A stretch of DNA of 64,000 nucleotides from Sebastes aleutianus (taxonomy: Eukaryota; Chordata; Actinopteri; Perciformes; Sebastidae), in NCBI GenBank assembly GCA_916700875.1, contig CAKAKS010000038.1, positions 17,341,826 to 17,405,825 of the forward strand, given 5' to 3'. The position numbers and the translations under genes were made by a program. Below are positions 63,922 to 64,000 of the stretch, piece after piece. The notes under the pieces were generated by a model, which was not told the DNA's origin, made no database searches, and was given only the letters and a program-made list of their open reading frames with translations. Every line of letters begins with the position of its first letter. The stretch's first letter is position 1.

Positions 63922-64000
63922 TTAAAGGGGCACTCCAGCAATTTAGTATTGCACTTCCCTAAAGTTTGAGGACTCTAAAGTCAAAATCAAAGCAGCAGAG
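63922..64000 (+). mobile_element. Left tip of a TTAA MITE, cut by window edge
   Basis: TTAA-AGGGGCACTCCAGCAATTTA is a tip typical of fish TTAA MITEs. The remaining part lies beyond the window. Just before it, ctattcaactcctttagga looks like a separate hAT-type tip. Confidence 0.5.

Larger units (their letters stand above)
60124..64000 (+). other. vps50 intron, 5' part
   Basis: It holds a TTAA-type MITE (60732-61670), a SINE tail (61910-62030), a TG array (62525-62550) and, at the edge, the left tip of another TTAA MITE (63922). I found no exon matching the expected continuation of syndetin, so the intron runs past the window. Confidence 0.75.

Overview
The window is vertebrate nuclear DNA and reads as a teleost fish genome. 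It has long introns with GT/AG splice sites, (CA)n and (TTAC)n microsatellites, tRNA-derived SINEs and many small non-autonomous DNA transposons (hAT-type with 8-bp target duplications; TTAA-flanked piggyBac-type) of kinds common in bony fish. No prokaryotic feature, CRISPR array or operon is present. The species cannot be named from sequence alone.

One gene fills the window: vps50 (syndetin, formerly ccdc132), on the + strand. I could read 17 internal coding exons between 1113 and 60123. They join in frame without a stop into 561 codons (1683 bases). The translation aligns from end to end with roughly residues 100 to 665 of the ~960-residue vertebrate protein, as I recall it. The 5' exons (start codon, N-terminus) lie left of base 1 and the C-terminal exons lie right of base 64000. 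The product is the subunit that distinguishes the EARP endosomal recycling complex (with Vps51, Vps52, Vps53) from GARP, and the window encodes most of its Vps54_N-type half, a serine-rich/acidic linker and the start of the C-terminal half.

Layout: 1-1112 is the tail of an upstream intron. 1113-9231 holds five exons, a large TTAC array and several small repeats. 9232-17801 is an 8.6-kb repeat-rich intron. 17802-23294 holds three exons. 23295-34713 and 34847-47428 are two very long introns packed with transposon relics, several nested inside each other. 47429-60123 holds eight closely spaced exons. 60124-64000 is the start of the next intron.

No second protein gene could be supported on either strand; the other open frames are short, low-complexity or inside repeats. 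The most notable non-genic structure is a layered insertion at 38546-40513: a TTAA-flanked MITE carrying a 1368-bp hAT element (perfect 8-bp duplication), which carries a tRNA-derived SINE and a 3 x 36-bp GC-rich tandem repeat, while the MITE's right tip is split by a 48-bp hAT relic. Other observations are a MITE-in-MITE at 26522-27435, oppositely oriented copies that could pair in the vps50 pre-mRNA, and a CA array 12 bases downstream of a vps50 splice donor.
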